Origin: Actinernus sp. WN-2022
Lineage: Eukaryota; Cnidaria; Anthozoa; Actiniaria; Actinernidae
Assembly: GCA_030867875.1 (NCBI GenBank)
Contig: JAOWCC010001634.1
Location: forward strand, 37,219,867 to 37,283,866
Length of the DNA: 64,000 nt
Reading direction: 5' to 3'
Under the pieces are notes generated by a model. The model made no database searches. It had not been told where the DNA came from and saw nothing but the letters and a program-made list of their open reading frames with translations. The translations under genes and the position numbers were made by a program. Below, piece after piece: positions 1 to 11,100 of the stretch (within the stretch, counting starts at the first letter, position 1; each line of letters opens with the position of its first letter).

Positions 1-490
1 GTTACCAGTGCAATTCCGAATACTATTCAAGATCGCTCTCTTGGTTTACAAAGCTCTCAAAGGCATGGCTCCGCTTTATCTGACTGAACTGGTGCGAGTT
101 AAGACTCAGGGGCGCTATGCCCTCCACACTTATGATGATCAGCTCCTCCTAGAGTTCCCCGGACGAGGTGCAATACTTTTGGTGATCGCGCCTTTGTTTA
201 TTCTGCTCCTAAGGTCTGGAATGCTCTTCCGCTGACTGTCCGCGAGAGTGGTTCTGTTGACTCTTTTAAGTCCAATCTCAAAACTCATTTTTTCAGAATT
301 GCTTTTAAATGTTAGTCTACATATATATATTAACATTGAAATATTTTATTTTAGATACTTTTAACTCAAGAATGTCTTTTTAATATAAAGCTTAACATTT
401 TTATATTTATTATAATCATAGTTCATGTAAAGCGCTTTAGAATATCTTTTTATAAATTAAGCGCTATATTATTATTAAATTATTAAAAAT
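1..490 (+). mobile_element. 3' end of a CR1/L2-like LINE, frameshifted
   Basis: The translation from position 8 has the C-terminal signature of CR1/L2-type reverse transcriptase ORFs (LLVYKALKGMAP, then YLTEL). After about 175 the similarity moves by one base into another frame, which reads GDRAF, APKVWNALPL and SFKSNLKTHFF and stops at 313-315. The copy therefore has a frameshift. A short AT-rich 3' UTR and an ATT-repeat tail at about 465-490 are typical of the group. The 5' part lies outside the window. Confidence 0.75.
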
Positions 491-2667
491 TATTATAGTA
501 TGGTGTATAACATGATATGTATCATGTGTCTGAAAATGACAAATATACGGCCATCTACAAAGTCAATACATTATGAATTAAGCCTGGTTACAATTTAAAA
601 TTATAGTGTGTTTTGGTTTAGATTGATAGTTACTTCTGGCATCCGAGCACTCTGTCTTGTCAATTCTAATTCATTGTAAAATATTTAGTATGTATATAAT
701 AATTATGAATGAAACATCTACATGTACATGTATCTTCAGAAATAACCGGTAAATGGTGATTTTGTTAATTTTGAGATTTCATAAAAGCATAAAGGCATAC
801 ATGTAGTATGACTAAACTGGGGTAATCAAATGAGCTCATTTGGAATTGTAATAATGACTGGAGAACTAACGACTGGAGTTTAGTGGCCGAAAGACAAGAA
901 TTTGACAATGTTAAGGTGAAATGAGTACAGAAATTAGACAGAATGTCAGAAGTTGAATTTAGGTATTATTAAACAACCATACATGTTCCTTTAGGCATTA
1001 CAATATTACTAAAGATCATGAAGGAAAATGAACATTGGCTAAAGCCCTCTTCGTTATTATGACTGGAAGCAATCAAAGTAAACTGTCCGATAACAGGTTG
1101 ACTAACATTATTTTGTACCTTATTACGGCCTGTTCACACTAGGCCAAAAACATTGGTTTTTCTCTAGGAAAATATTTTTGTAAGCATTTTGTTTTTCAAT
1201 TGGTAATCACGTTTGCACTTGAGACATCAAATTATTTGTAAACCGCAAAATTGGTTTACAAATTGAAATATAAACCCAAAGAATCCATTTTTTGCCGAGA
1301 CCAATTTGATGTCAGCTGTCATGAAAGAATGGAATCATTAAATAACCAGCTAATTCAAAAATGGAACAATGACCACATGTTAAGACTCTAAGTTGGATGT
1401 TCAGTGCCCAAGGCTGCAAACAGTGCTTGAGAGATCGGCTGACAGGAAATCCTGGCAACCGAACAGCCCAGCACAATGCGTCACACAAAAGTGAACAAGG
1501 GAGGGATGGAGGGAAAACCGTGAGCGATCACAGCAAGTTCAACTGACAAGTGGAACTCCAAGCTTAACGAGCAATAACATAAAAGCCCAGTCCCGGATGA
1601 AAACCAACCATGCGAGCGTGCCACAGGGCCCCCAGTAGTCGCTAGTTATTTAACCATGCCTAAATTGAAGGGCTGTGTGCAAAAAGTGGTCATTGAAGTG
1701 ACAATTTGAAAACTCTTGATAGCCAACTTCGCTTTTTGATTAAGAAAACCCGTAATTTCTAATCTAGAATGTTAGGATATCACTTGAAATCTCAAATAAA
1801 TGAAAGAATAAACAAATTAAGCAAGCCATCGAGTCATTTCTACAGCGAAAAGAGTAGTTATTGTTTTGCTATAATTCTAATAGGTGGGGGGGATAGGTTT
1901 AGAAAAACAAAATTGTCACGGCCACGCTCATTCGTTGTATATTGGGTGGGAAATTTTGTGGTCTGAGCTTTACAAAGATAGTCATGTCGGGCCTAGTCTG
2001 TGCTTTGCCTGGGGACTTAAGATGAAACCGTATAGAGTTTCCCTGTCAATTTTTTTGCTGTGTACCCATAATTCCTTTCGGCCCGTGTTAAGTCCGAAGG
2101 GGAGAAAACAGGTCTCGGGTCTAATCCTTGTCATGCCCCCAAATTCATTTTTTTCAAATCTTTTTTTATCATGATCGGCATTTTGACATACACAAACTTC
2201 ATAAAATTCGACTTCATTCTGCGTGAAAAATGTAAACGCAACCGTAAAAGTAAAAACGAAATCGAGCGACTCAAATCGTCACTTGATCAGTTTTGCACTG
2301 AGCTCTTCAATTACATTTAGTCTCGATTAAAATGTCGCATCTGCCAAAAAATTGGAGGCCTCCAAACCTGCTCTTCGGAGTCTTTTATACATTTGTATTT
2401 TATAGTAGTACTCGACAATATTTTGGTTTGTCAAAAAGGCATTTGCACTTTAAAATGTTAAAAAAAAAATTAAAATAGTTTACATGTATTTATTGCAAAC
2501 ATGTATTTATTGGCAGGTTGCACTGGCAGCCATGTTGGTTGGTAAGACCAAAAGAAACCACTTCCTACCAACCAAGATGGCCGCTACGTTTTTGTGATTG
2601 TATTCCCTTAGGAATGATTGCAACCCAAGAATTACGAACCAGAACCAGATAATAATAGGGAGCGATT
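491..2667. other. AT-rich non-coding stretch
   Basis: No open frame here resembles a protein and I see no splice-bounded exon. A short imperfect hairpin lies at about 2529-2582 (GCCATGTTGGTTGGTA with its near reverse complement), probably a tiny foldback repeat. A degenerate telomere-like AACCCTAACCCT occurs near 2737. Confidence 0.5.
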
Positions 2668-2871
2668 GCAGAATACCCCGCCACTTGGTTCATTAATAAT
2701 TCATTTTCTCAAATTCTCATACAAACCTTCTAAAACCCTAACCCTGAAATTAAAATAAATAAATAACCATTTTCAACCCCAAATCATTCATAGAACGAGT
2801 CTAAATACACATGAGCTAAATGGATAATTTTGCACAATTTGCAAGTCTTTCGAAATGGCGGGGTATTCTGC
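2668..2871. repeat. Inverted-repeat pair, MITE-like
   Basis: GCAGAATACCCCGCCA (2668-2683) recurs as its exact reverse complement at 2856-2871, enclosing about 170 bp of AT-rich sequence. The layout fits a very small non-autonomous transposon. No clear target duplication was found, so the class is open. Confidence 0.5.
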
Positions 2872-2891
2872 AAGAGTAAATTATATCAGAA

Positions 2892-3217
2892 GGGTTGGTA
2901 ACGTTACCTGACGTATGGGGACACCTGACATATAGGGACGCCTGACATATGGGGACGTTATATAGGAAATCATGCAAACACATGCATGGACACGTATTAT
3001 AAGCCAATTATAACAAGCGTGTAGATTGTTCGCAGATGAGTTGATATTGGGCAGTTGTTCCAGATAATCAGTGCCATGCCCAGGGAAAGATTGGGGGAGG
3101 GGAGGGGAGGGTAACTTTACCACATTACGTTACCTGACATATGGGGACGCCTGACATATGGGGACGTTATATAGGAAAACATGCGAACACATGGACACAT
3201 ATTACAGGCCAATTGAC
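2892..3217 (+). repeat. Left arm: tandem units with CTGACATATGGGGACG
   Basis: Two partial units start at about 2902 and 3127. Each begins with CGTTACCTGAC, followed by two or three copies of the 16-mer and a spacer ending near ATTATAAGCCAATT. A G-rich tract (GGGGGAGGGGAGGGGAGGG) precedes the second unit. Confidence 0.65.
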
Positions 3218-3218
3218 C

Positions 3219-3548
3219 ATGGATGACTATCTGGCCATAGTAGAAGTCAAAAATAAAGGCCTCCTTTATGGTGTGACTATCTTTTCGAAAACACCTCAGT
3301 ATAACTTCTTCATCGTCATCTTCCATGAGGAGGTAAAGTCCGAAGAACGAATGCTTGAGACAATAATCCATGAAATGGCGCATGTACAGCACAGGGCCTC
3401 AGATCGCCACAGCGCAAGCCACGGAAAGGAGTTTCAGAAGATTGCCAGGTGCCTAACCCGTGATGTCATTACAAGACAAGCAGAACTGCCGAAGCCTTTC
3501 TGTGACATTTGTATAAACAAACAGAACATCTTAAAGGCGAGCTGTTAA
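3219..3548 (+). CDS. SprT-like zinc metalloprotease domain protein (small)
   Basis: The frame encodes about 109 residues from the ATG at 3219; an in-frame ATG at 3141 lies in the repeat arm and is less likely to be the start. The middle shows HEMAH (the HExxH zinc and catalytic motif), then SHGKEF some 12 residues on. This HExxH plus HG-x-x-F spacing is the hallmark of the SprT/Spartan-like metalloprotease family, which acts on DNA-protein crosslinks in characterised members. A CDIC pair near the C-terminus could be half of a zinc ribbon. The protein is shorter than full SprT proteins, so it may be a fragment or one exon of a captured host gene. Family assignment rests on the motif alone. Confidence 0.55.
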   Translation: MDDYLAIVEVKNKGLLYGVTIFSKTPQYNFFIVIFHEEVKSEERMLETIIHEMAHVQHRASDRHSASHGKEFQKIARCLTRDVITRQAELPKPFCDICINKQNILKASC

Positions 3549-4325
3549 GCTGCTAATAGACTGACCTATGGGATCTTAATGCGTGCATAGTTAATAGAGT
3601 AGGATGGTTAGGAAACCCGGCAAACTTCAAAGGGGCTAACAAAGACTCTGCGATTTATGTTGCCAAAAGATTGTGCACGGTTATAGCTCATTAGCATCCC
3701 CTGAACGACTGAACCCAAACGTTTCTATTGGCTGTTTGATTAACATATTTCAATATCTGTTGTGTGAGTTTGTGCATGGCCACGGTTGAAAAAAGCTAAC
3801 AGAGTCATAACAAAGAAGGTCGCTGGGTTTCATAACCATCCCACTCTATTATTAAATGCTAACTGTAAAAAAAAAACATCAACCTAGCCATGATTTGATT
3901 AATATTATTCTTGTGAATTAGTAGCTTATTGTAGTTGAGTCAGTATTCATTATTTAGAAATTGTCTATATTAGTTTTGTGTTATAGCTTTGGTTATTTCT
4001 GTCTGTTATTTTCTATTTTTTTCATATGTAACTATATTTATATTATTTTCTGGGCCAAATTGGAAACCATCCCTTTATATATGCTGTATTTGTTACCCAC
4101 CATAAATTAAGATTAGTTTTATTATTATGATACTGTTTATGGCTATCTTCATCAAAGAAAGTTAAGCCAATCATATCGCAGTTTCCATTCTTAATTTAAT
4201 TTTTTAATATCAATTCTGCCTCAGTATATTTGTATTTCAGATTGTAACAAATATAGATTTTTGAAGGGGAATTTGACAATAAATATGGATATTGCGAATA
4301 AACTACGCACTGTTTTCCTATTTCA

Positions 4326-4927
4326 GGCATCCGTATGTCAGGTAACGTAATGTGGTAAAGTTACTAATCCCTCCCCTCCCCAATCTTTTCCTGGGCATGG
4401 CACTTATTATCTGGAACAGCTGTCCAATATCAACTCATCTGCGAATAATCTACGCGCCGTTTTCCTACATAACGTCTCCATATGTCAGGCGTCCCCATAT
4501 GTCAGGTAACGTAATGAGGTAAAGCTACCCTCCCCTCCCCTACCCCCAATCTTTCCCTGGGCATGGCACTTATTATCTGGAACAGCTGCCCAATATCAAC
4601 TCATCACAATTGGCTTATAATACGTGACCATGTTTGGCATGTTTTCCTAGTTTTCTATCGTCCCCATATGTCAGGCATCCCCATATGTCAGGCGTCCCCA
4701 TATATATGTCAGGTAACATAATGAGGTAAAGTTACCCTCCCCTCCCCCCAATCTTTCCCTGGGCATGGCACTTATTATCTGGAGCAACTGCCCAATATCA
4801 ACTCATCACAATTAGCTTATAATACGTGTCCATGCATGTGTTTGCATGATTTCCTATATAACGTCCCCATATGTCAGGCGTCCCTATATGTCAGGCGTCC
4901 CTACACGTCAGGTAACGTTACCAACCC
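4326..4927 (-). repeat. Right arm: inverted tandem units
   Basis: Three to four units in reverse orientation to the left arm start near 4330, 4495, 4700 and 4905. Each carries TGTCAGGTAACGTAATG, a C-rich tract and TTCCCTGGGCATGGCACTTA. The reverse-complement 16-mer CGTCCCCATATGTCAG and variants occur about nine times. Confidence 0.65.
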
Positions 4928-6795
4928 CGCTCAATTATATTATATTTTGAGGTTCCTATTTTGATTTTTCCAGTTGGGTGAACAGAGACCAACAGGCAAT
5001 TAACAAATTTACGATTGTTTACCGTGGTATGTCATACATGTACAATGTACATGTCAACTTGTTACTTTATTATTTAAAAACGATATATATAGCCTAGCCC
5101 TAGGATTATAGCCATATGTTGTTTCCAAATATTAACTTACAGTTACATTGTAGTTTTAGTTATTTCAACTTGATCGAATCAAAAATGGTCCATCCCAATG
5201 CTTCTCACCTCTCTTATTATATCTGGTGTTCATTCGATAGTCCTAAACTATCTAGACTATATAATTCACTTACCAGCGATTTCTGCAGAAGGTTTGTCCG
5301 CATCGTAATACTCGAAGTCGATCTCTGGTGTTGTGTCTATTTGGCCCTACAAGAGAAAGAGAAATAATTTATGATCAAGAATAAAGACATGTCTTGCTAA
5401 CTAACCTGTTATACCTCTGATTCTCTCCTCTGTCGGCGTAGAATATCTCGTAGTTTAGGAATGCCTCTCGGCTTTCGGTCGATGCTCCCCTCCATTTTGA
5501 AGAGAAGTTGTGCAGTGTAACCACTCCTACTGTCTAGGCCGTGCGAATCACACGGAAGACTGAAATGTACCACAGGTAGCCCAAACACATGCGACGCATG
5601 TTTTAAAAGTCTCTGTCTTTGAAAAAAGATATTCAAATCAGAAACTTGAAATTTCTGCTTATTTTATATTAAAAGCTAAAAAGGAAGATATTAAACGGAC
5701 CTATTGGATTCATCCGCCTACCGGTTATCTAAGTGGTTTTAAAAAGTGCATATACTGCCCTGGCTAATTATATTTCTTACGAAGAGACTAGATGCCATAG
5801 ACAAAGGACTCAGGAATAAAATAAATAAAACGTTGATTTGATTTATTTGTCATGGTGTATTGGCCGTTCAAAGGTGCCTAAAAACGTGTCATGGATTGCC
5901 TGTGGACGAAAATCAAGCGCGCAAGATATTGGCACTGGGTCTAGTTTGACGTCATCAACAGAACACGCTCGATGCGCCATTGCATGAAAGGCCTTGCCGA
6001 ATAAAGCTCTCCGTAACGTTTAGCGCGATATTATCATCTCTCGGTTATGTATTCAATTTATTATAATATTTTGTAAATAAGCCAACGCTTTTAACTACCC
6101 GCGCAGAGACGAGTTCTGTTGAAGACGTCACGTTTTATTCTCGTCCCAGTCCCCGAACGTGCGCGGAAATTATTCTAAATTTGGAAGTTTAGTCGCTAAA
6201 AAAAATTTGAAAACATTTTTATTTAAAAATTTCGGATTTTTTCCCCTACCTGCTAAGGTCTTGACTTGAAAATTACTTTACTTTACTTTATCCGCACCCA
6301 ATATCGCAACAGATTTTATTTAGTCAAGACCAAAGGTCGAGCCTAAAATTAACAGTCGAGAAGTCAATGGATGAATCCTATAAGTGTTTCATTATACCGA
6401 ACAAATAAGACCATTATTTGTAAGGACCTCCTGGTAAGGTATAATAAAGCTGGTTGCAAAGTCTGCTAATTAAGTCCGGATAATTTCTTCCATATTTTAT
6501 GCTCCTCGAATTTTTCAGAATCACTTATTTCCAAATGCTCGATCTTTCACAACGGATAATGTTTTGTTTGTGACTTATTTCAGAAACAGAGAGCCGGCGT
6601 GGCGCTTTCTCCTTTTACATCGAAGGCCCGGGTTCGCACCCGGTCATGCCATGAAGGCAGTGATTCTTCTCAAGATGTAAAAACCTGGTTCTCTACATTG
6701 GGAACAGTGAATCCTTTGTGGCTCGGATGACCACATAAAATGGCGGTATCGTCTCCATAAATGGGGACGTAAATGAACCACTAAGGACGCAAACA
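4928..6795. other. Non-coding stretch
   Basis: No recognisable protein. The short open frames at 5116-5367 and 5409-5636 show no known motif and no supporting splice structure. At about 6600-6660 a segment with a B-box-like GGGTTCGCACCC may be an old tRNA-derived SINE. Confidence 0.4.
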
Positions 6796-7060
6796 ACCGC
6801 CGCCCGGTTAGCTCAGTGGTCAAGCTCCGGTCTGTTGAGCGGAAGCCGGGTCACGAGTTCAAACCCAAGCCAGCATGCACTCAGGGTCTTAAAATAACTG
6901 AGTAGAAGGTGCTGCTTTTGTGAAACAACTGCAAATAGTTAGATCTTCACGTCTTCTCGGATAGGAAGTAAAACCGTAGGTCCACTGACGGAGGCAGCCT
7001 AGAAGGGACCTTGAGTCCTATTGTTTGTACTCCTGTGATCAGGCTCTGATCTGAATGTCT
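6796..7060 (+). mobile_element. tRNA-derived SINE
   Basis: The head has a pol III A box (TTAGCTCAGTGGT) and B box (GAGTTCAAACCC), followed by the body GGGTCTTAAAATAACTGAGT, then AAGGTGCTGC and GTCTTCTCGGATA. The same body recurs after the tRNA-like head near 8865. No pairable acceptor stem closes the tRNA-like region, so this is a SINE and not a tRNA gene. Confidence 0.75.
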
Positions 7061-7264
7061 CACTGATCAAATCAACTCAAACAAATCTCTGGCGGTGACC
7101 ACCCTGTGTGGGCAAATGAGGTCGACTTGGCGTAGTAATATTACTTCTAGGGCTGAGGAGCGAATGAGACCTCGACTTCCAAACTATAACCACAGTGACC
7201 AATCATAGCTAGTTCATAGCTGATAGAATGTGACCAAGTACCAACGCGATCCGGGGGGGAGGAG

Positions 7265-7790
7265 GGGAGAGTACTTGACCCATGTTTGGGTATAGTGGTG
7301 CCGCTGAAGGTTTGAAACCCTGATCCTGTTTAGGACAGGAAAACTCTAAATACCACCCTTTAGTTTGGGACCCTGTTTGGGACAAATGACAAAATACAGA
7401 CTCCACAGGTCAGAGGAGGGTTTCGGAGGGTTATTGCCTTGCACGATATTTTTTGTGTCTTCTGGGCTTCCTCCAAATTTTTTTAGGGATTTTCGGAACC
7501 CTCCCCATCAACTGTCAAATGGTCCATCCCTTATGTTCTTTATATAATGCTTGATTGGCGACAATGATCTTGTGGAGTCTCTGAAATGATCTAATGTTGA
7601 CTGATGATCTGTTAAAGACCGGTGAGACGAGGATAATCGTGCAATCAATACCCTGTTTAAGACAGGTTCAGACCCTGTTTAGGACAGACTCGCATGAAAT
7701 TATATACCCTGTTCAGGACAGAGAGGCCAAAAACCGTACCCTGTCCAGCGGAACGTCCCCGTATAGGCCATATAAGGGAGTACCCCTCGG
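7265..7790. repeat. Dispersed repeat with CCCTGTTTAGGACAG motifs
   Basis: The motif CCCTGTTTAGGACAG and close variants occur at least five times (about 7319, 7372, 7651, 7672 and 7709), in partly palindromic form. No protein is encoded. It is probably a degenerate non-autonomous element of unknown class. Confidence 0.4.
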
Positions 7791-8002
7791 GCAACGCGAG
7801 TACTATTGGATCTGTAAAACGATAACTGATAATTTGATTAATAAAATAATTTGCATCAATAATTTGATAGTAATTTTTCTCGAGCGAGGCTAGAAGAGAA
7901 TTAAATAAAATACCGCAAATGAGGAGAAAGGCAAATTATAGGACGATATGAAGAGAAAAAAAAAAATCCTTTGACTAGCTTGAATTGTGTAGAACAATAC
8001 AG

Positions 8003-8059
8003 TGACGTCACCATAATATATACGTCATCGTGTTGATTACCAATTGTTTGCGCATGCGC
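8003..8059 (+). promoter_or_regulatory. Putative proximal promoter: CRE and NRF1-like sites
   Basis: A perfect CRE palindrome TGACGTCA lies at 8003-8010, a related ACGTCA at 8032-8037, and an NRF1-type TGCGCATGCGC at 8049-8059, about 40 bp before the start codon at 8101. The sites and their spacing suit a TATA-less promoter. Caution: GCGCATGCG also occurs in unrelated repeats in this window. Confidence 0.45.
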
Positions 8060-8100
8060 TAATGAGTTGTCAGGACGATTAGTCAGTGTTTGTTTTCACG

Positions 8101-8164
8101 ATGCTGAGGAAATGCAGCACATGGCTTCTACTCGCTTTCATTTTTTTTATTCTTTATACACGTG
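8101..8164 (+). CDS. Exon 1: signal peptide exon
   Basis: ATG at 8101; 21 codons plus one base. The peptide runs MLRKCSTW then a strongly hydrophobic stretch (LLLAFIFFILY), as in a signal peptide or signal anchor. The donor G|GTAAGT is at 8165. Confidence 0.65.
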
Positions 8165-11100
8165 GTAAGTACAAACATCACTTCAACTAATGACTATTGA
8201 TTGATTCATATGAATGTTTTAGATCATGATATATTTAATGTCTGATTGAACATTTTATTTTGTGATGCGTGACCAACGTAGTTTTATGTATTTTCAGTGG
8301 ACACCTCGATTGTTTGCCGCTTGTTTTTCCCGTTCGTCCCACGCCGTTTTTGGCTTTTTTGTCATGTAATTATTTGTGTATGTGTTCCTTGATTTTATAA
8401 TTAAGTCCAATTTTTTTTTCAAACCAAACGAATTGACCGATTTAGCTTGAACATTTGTTGTCCCAATTCAAATCACCTGACTATTCCCTTGAGTAATATT
8501 TTTTTCTCTTTCCCAAGAGGAAATGTACCAATTTCTCTAATTGGAAAACAAAGCATTAAATCCCCTGGAGAGCTGTCACATGATCTGAATTGGGACAACA
8601 AATGTACAAGCTAAATCGGTCTATTGAAACCGCCGTAAGAATGTACAGTTGGGGAAACCGTAACTTCTGAAAAGTGCGCGCGCAGCCAAACTGAGTATTC
8701 AAACAACGGACGTTAGCAACATGAATGACAAATTTATAATAAGTTAATTCTGCTAACAAATTTCGTGCCAAGGGAGGCAAAAATAGGCAGGATGCAATGC
8801 CGTTTGCTGAGAATGTTTCCATTTTAATGAACCTAAGCATATTAGGTCTGGACCGCCCCCCGGATAGCTCAGTTGTTAGAGCGCCGGTCTTCTTGTGCGG
8901 GAGATCGTGGGTTCAAACCCCGGTCGAACCAACACTCAGGGTCTTAAAAATAACTGAGGAGAAGGTGCTGCCTTTGCTCTAACATCTGATTATTTTAATC
9001 CAAACGTATGAAGGTTCGCCATAGGCCTTTGCAGGAAACAGTCACGTGCTGATATAATACTTCGTTAACGAATGAATTGATCATGGGAAAGGCTTTGCCA
9101 TGAACGCTGTTGTAGAAAGATCGACAATCTATTGGAGTTAAAAAATAACATTTGCAAACATATTTTGCTAATAACACTACCGATCTCGTAAAAGTGCTTT
9201 TAAATATATGAATTAAGATTTTGTTGCTACCCAGTATTCAGCCACATCATGATTGCATTCCTGCAAAATGGTCATTCACAGGATTATACCACGGATCATT
9301 GCTTAAATGACTTTTTTTCTGTTTCTTTTCTCAAGCAAAGAATATATCGCCTATGTTCGCAATCGCGGGCCTATTTTTATTGCTTATTGGCACTTTATCA
9401 TAAATTTATTACTAATACATGGCCACCAAGAATTTCAAGAGTGAATTGTCAGCTTGCGCTAATTATATTTTATGAAAAAAATATATGTAGGATTAGCAGC
9501 AGGAAAACAAAGCCATGAAGTAACCGTTGATAGATATGAAAGCGCATTTCCTCAGAACAAGATCAACTTTTGGGGAAATGAACGAGGACAGTTACAACAA
9601 AACAGCAATCAGGATAGACACAACAATGTTCTTGGCTCTACTCATGAACGGCAAGCACGTAATATCTGTAAGTATAAAGACACGGCTACACCAGTGATTT
9701 TTTGCATGGACGACGAGACTATTGAAACACGAAGTTCCGGTATAAATAGGTTAGCTCCTCCTCTTTTCACATATGGCGAGCTCGAATTGCGGTTCTCCCT
9801 GCATGTAGGTAGACATGAATTACTACCAAATCGTATTGTGTTCTATTGTATTGTGTATTTCGTTCTATTGTCTTGTATTGTGTTAATTCTATTGTATTTT
9901 GATAGCAATTCGTGTACTGCCTACATGAAGGGACCACCTGAATTGCTGAGCAGTGAAGAGAGCAAGCGAGCATATCAGCCTCTCCTTTGAAATGCTAGAT
10001 TTTTAAGGTTAAAATTAAACAAGCCATAAAATGTGACCAGAGGGAAGATAGTTGTCCATTTATGACAGACAATGGTATTTTATGACTGTTTGCGAACTCT
10101 GTAGCCCTTACTCTGAAACCAGTTAAACATTTTTTTGTGTTTCATTTGAATTTCTCGCGATAACCAATCAGTAGGGAGCACTCAAGCGAGGCATCACACA
10201 GATGTTCGTCCCCAGCGCGCGGTGAAAATCGCACGTGCCGTGAGCCACACTTCCACAGGCGACGCGACTGCTGAAAAAATCTCGGGGGGTAAAATCGCGA
10301 CAAAAGTACGTAGTTGTCACACGTGTAGCCGCCCTAAACCATTTACCCCCTCACCAGCGACGCGACATTAGCGTATCAGTCGGACAATAAATCGGGGCAA
10401 AAGTCATACCCAATCTTTCATGTATAGCGTGGCCTTCTTCCAACATTTGTCGCCAGAGTTTGTCGTCCGTATATGAACTGAACTTAATATCGTAGGTGTT
10501 ACCTTCCAGCAGGACTGTAAATTCTCTCCTCGTGTAAGCAAGAAACTTACGGAGGCGAACAAATGTCTTTTATCCTAAGATCCCTAAGAAAAGAAGGGTT
10601 GAACCAGTCAAAAATCGACCACTTTTTAAATTCTATAATAGTAACTAAGATAACTTATGGCCTACCTGTATACTCAAATGAGTTAGAAAATCTAAATGAG
10701 AAAAATAATTTGAAATGGATTCTGGTAGTTGTAGTCAAATGACATATTTGCAATCCTAGGGATATATATTTCTTAATTTGCATATTCAATGACACTTGAG
10801 GTTTAACTAATACCCTATTCACACCAAAACTTAAACATGCTTAAAAGCTGTTTAATTTTAAAAATAAGTTCAAAATAATAGCTGTTTACACAGCATGCTA
10901 GTTTCCAGCTTAAAACTGACATTTGTTGACAAAAATTGCTGTTCGCGGTATAGTTTTAACCCTATGACTAAACACATTCAAGACAAGAAAAATACAAAAC
11001 AATACAAAACAAAAAGCTGAACCGATCCCCAACAAAATTTGAGATAAAATAAATTTATTTTATTCAATCTCAATCAATATTCGGGATTTAGAGGCTTACC

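Larger units (their letters stand above)
2892..4927. mobile_element. Inverted-arm element carrying a SprT-like ORF
   Basis: The ends match as inverted repeats: GGTTGGTAACGTTACCTGAC at the left (from 2893), and its reverse complement ending at about 4926. Each arm is built from larger units of roughly 170-225 bp that contain the 16-mer CTGACATATGGGGACG, about five times on the left and nine times on the right in reverse orientation. Between the arms lie a SprT-like reading frame (3219-3548) and about 780 bp of AT-rich sequence. I infer a transposable element with complex inverted termini. No transposase and no sure target duplication are visible. Confidence 0.55.

Noticed and set aside
8857..8932. 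tRNA gene
   Set aside because: A and B boxes are present, but the acceptor arms do not pair and a SINE body follows. The same holds for 6796-6873.
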